Assembly: GCA_020284085.1 (NCBI GenBank) | Contig: JACEVL010000130.1 | Location: 4,278,576 to 4,342,575, forward strand | Direction of reading: 5' to 3' | Source of the DNA: Aporrectodea caliginosa | Lineage: Eukaryota > Annelida > Clitellata > Crassiclitellata > Lumbricidae | Length of the DNA stretch: 64,000 nucleotides | Part shown: positions 63,126-64,000 of the stretch, piece after piece | Layout of the letters: each line of letters starts with the position of its first letter | How positions within the stretch are numbered: the stretch's first letter is position 1 | Position numbers and translations under genes: made by a program | The notes under the pieces: model-generated | What the model was told of the DNA's origin: nothing | Database searches by the model: none | Seen by the model: the letters and a program-made list of their open reading frames with translations, nothing else

Positions 63126-64000
63126 AATTGACTGATAATTATGGCCTCTGAATTTATAGTTATTCCGCAAGAGACGCTTTATAAATTATTAGATACGATA
63201 GGATATTGTAAGGCTCTTTTTAGAAACCTTTTAATGGTGACGTTAGGACGTTATAAGTTTCTCGTTTTCACTATTGCGTAAGTCTTTTCTTGCAATGTTT
63301 TCAAAAGTTTTCTGAAATACATAAAACACTTTAAAGACGTCAACAGCCTTTGTAGCTATAGGATGTCGTTAAATATTGGATTAAATAAAAATTGCGTAAG
63401 TGTCTAATGATCTCTCATCCTCCTATTTCATTTCATTTTATACAAAACCAGATGTTTGCCCGTCCTAAGACCGCCGAAAGGAATTTGAAAAATGAGACAG
63501 CGGGTCGCATGTCCGTCCGAACCTACGCAACGGTTAACGATCTAGTCCTTGTATATTCTTGTAAACAGCATCGAATCATTCGGCAAGCCTGTGAACCCGT
63601 GGGCACCATGCGAAATGATTCCAGTTATTACGACCTTCAAAACGTATAGGTGTTTAGCAGCGCCACATGCTGAAAGCAAATGAGTCTTTCAGAGAATAAA
63701 AAGAGATGTTGACCTCATGCTTTCATGATATTTCTCTTACTTTAGATTATTTATTCCGTCACTTCATCAACTGTGGTAGTGCCCGTCACAAACCTGAAGA
63801 AAGGAGGAGGGCGACGCTAACCTTCTTTGGAATGGCACAGCCTAGTTAAACAGCAACTAACCAAACCACTGTAAAATTTCTGAATTGTAGGAACGACCTT
63901 TTATGTCATAAGACGACGTTTAACTTTGGAATAACTACAAGTTAAAGGTATCCGAACATCACCAATTATATTATGCGACATCATTAATTTAATTTAGTTA
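63126..64000. repeat. Module mosaic to the window end
   Basis: Module A relic at 63220 (tagaaaccttttaatgg), hairpin-like gacgtcaacagcctttgtag + ctataggatgtcgttaaat at about 63336-63374, the second direct repeat at 63580-63695, a forward module C at 63795-63860 (ggaggagggcgacgctaacc) and a module B relic at about 63885-63930 (cataagacgacgtttaac). Confidence 0.55.

Overview
The window is non-coding, repeat-saturated eukaryotic DNA, most likely from a marine invertebrate. Everything identifiable is a transposable element: CR1/L2-like LINEs, four tRNA-derived SINE families, mariner, piggyBac and hAT-like elements, foldback MITEs, AAT and GGAT microsatellites, and one very large 20-bp satellite. 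I see no host gene with believable exons, no genuine tRNA or rRNA gene, and nothing prokaryotic. The taxon cannot be fixed from sequence alone. Frequent TAGGCCTA words and the repeat style would suit a mollusc, echinoderm or hemichordate, but that is only an impression.

The background is a mosaic of a few short modules repeated dozens of times in both orientations. Module A contains TTAGACACCTTTAAA, often followed about 20-30 bp later by a TATATA tract. Modules B, C and D each form a short stem closing a loop of about 20 nt, followed by TTAAAC. The stems differ between copies and families but keep pairing (GTCGTC/GACGAC, CGGCGG/CTGCCG, CGACGCT/AGCGTCG, CGACACT/AGTGTCG). The same hairpin ends a full-length 215-bp tRNA-derived SINE present twice with perfect target-site duplications.

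Layout: 1-5.0 kb module mosaic with LINE scraps; 5.0-6.4 kb a mariner relic holding a foldback MITE with a 9-bp target duplication, itself holding a SINE and another foldback; 7-18 kb mosaic with two hAT-like MITEs, a SINE and LINE ends; 18.6-23.7 kb two copies of a segmental duplication, one split by a later LINE; 24-25.2 kb AAT arrays; 25.3-26.8 kb a LINE with a SINE inside it, then two more LINE fragments; 28.9-30.7 kb a LINE with an open 559-residue reverse transcriptase frame; 31.0-37.4 kb the 20-bp satellite; 37.4-45.8 kb mosaic with a second mariner derivative and a SINE; 45.8-46.8 kb a piggyBac derivative; 50.1-51.7 kb an L2-like LINE with an open 508-residue frame; 52.9-53.9 kb a LINE split by a SINE; 55.4-56.9 kb a TTAA-flanked element; 57.4-64 kb mosaic with SINEs, a hAT MITE and LINE tails.

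The pieces relate as a transposon ecology rather than a pathway. LINEs supply reverse transcriptase, and SINE families end in LINE-like tails or in the shared hairpin. DNA transposons survive mainly as internally deleted, non-autonomous copies. Several insertions have a paralogous empty site elsewhere in the window, which allows their order to be read.
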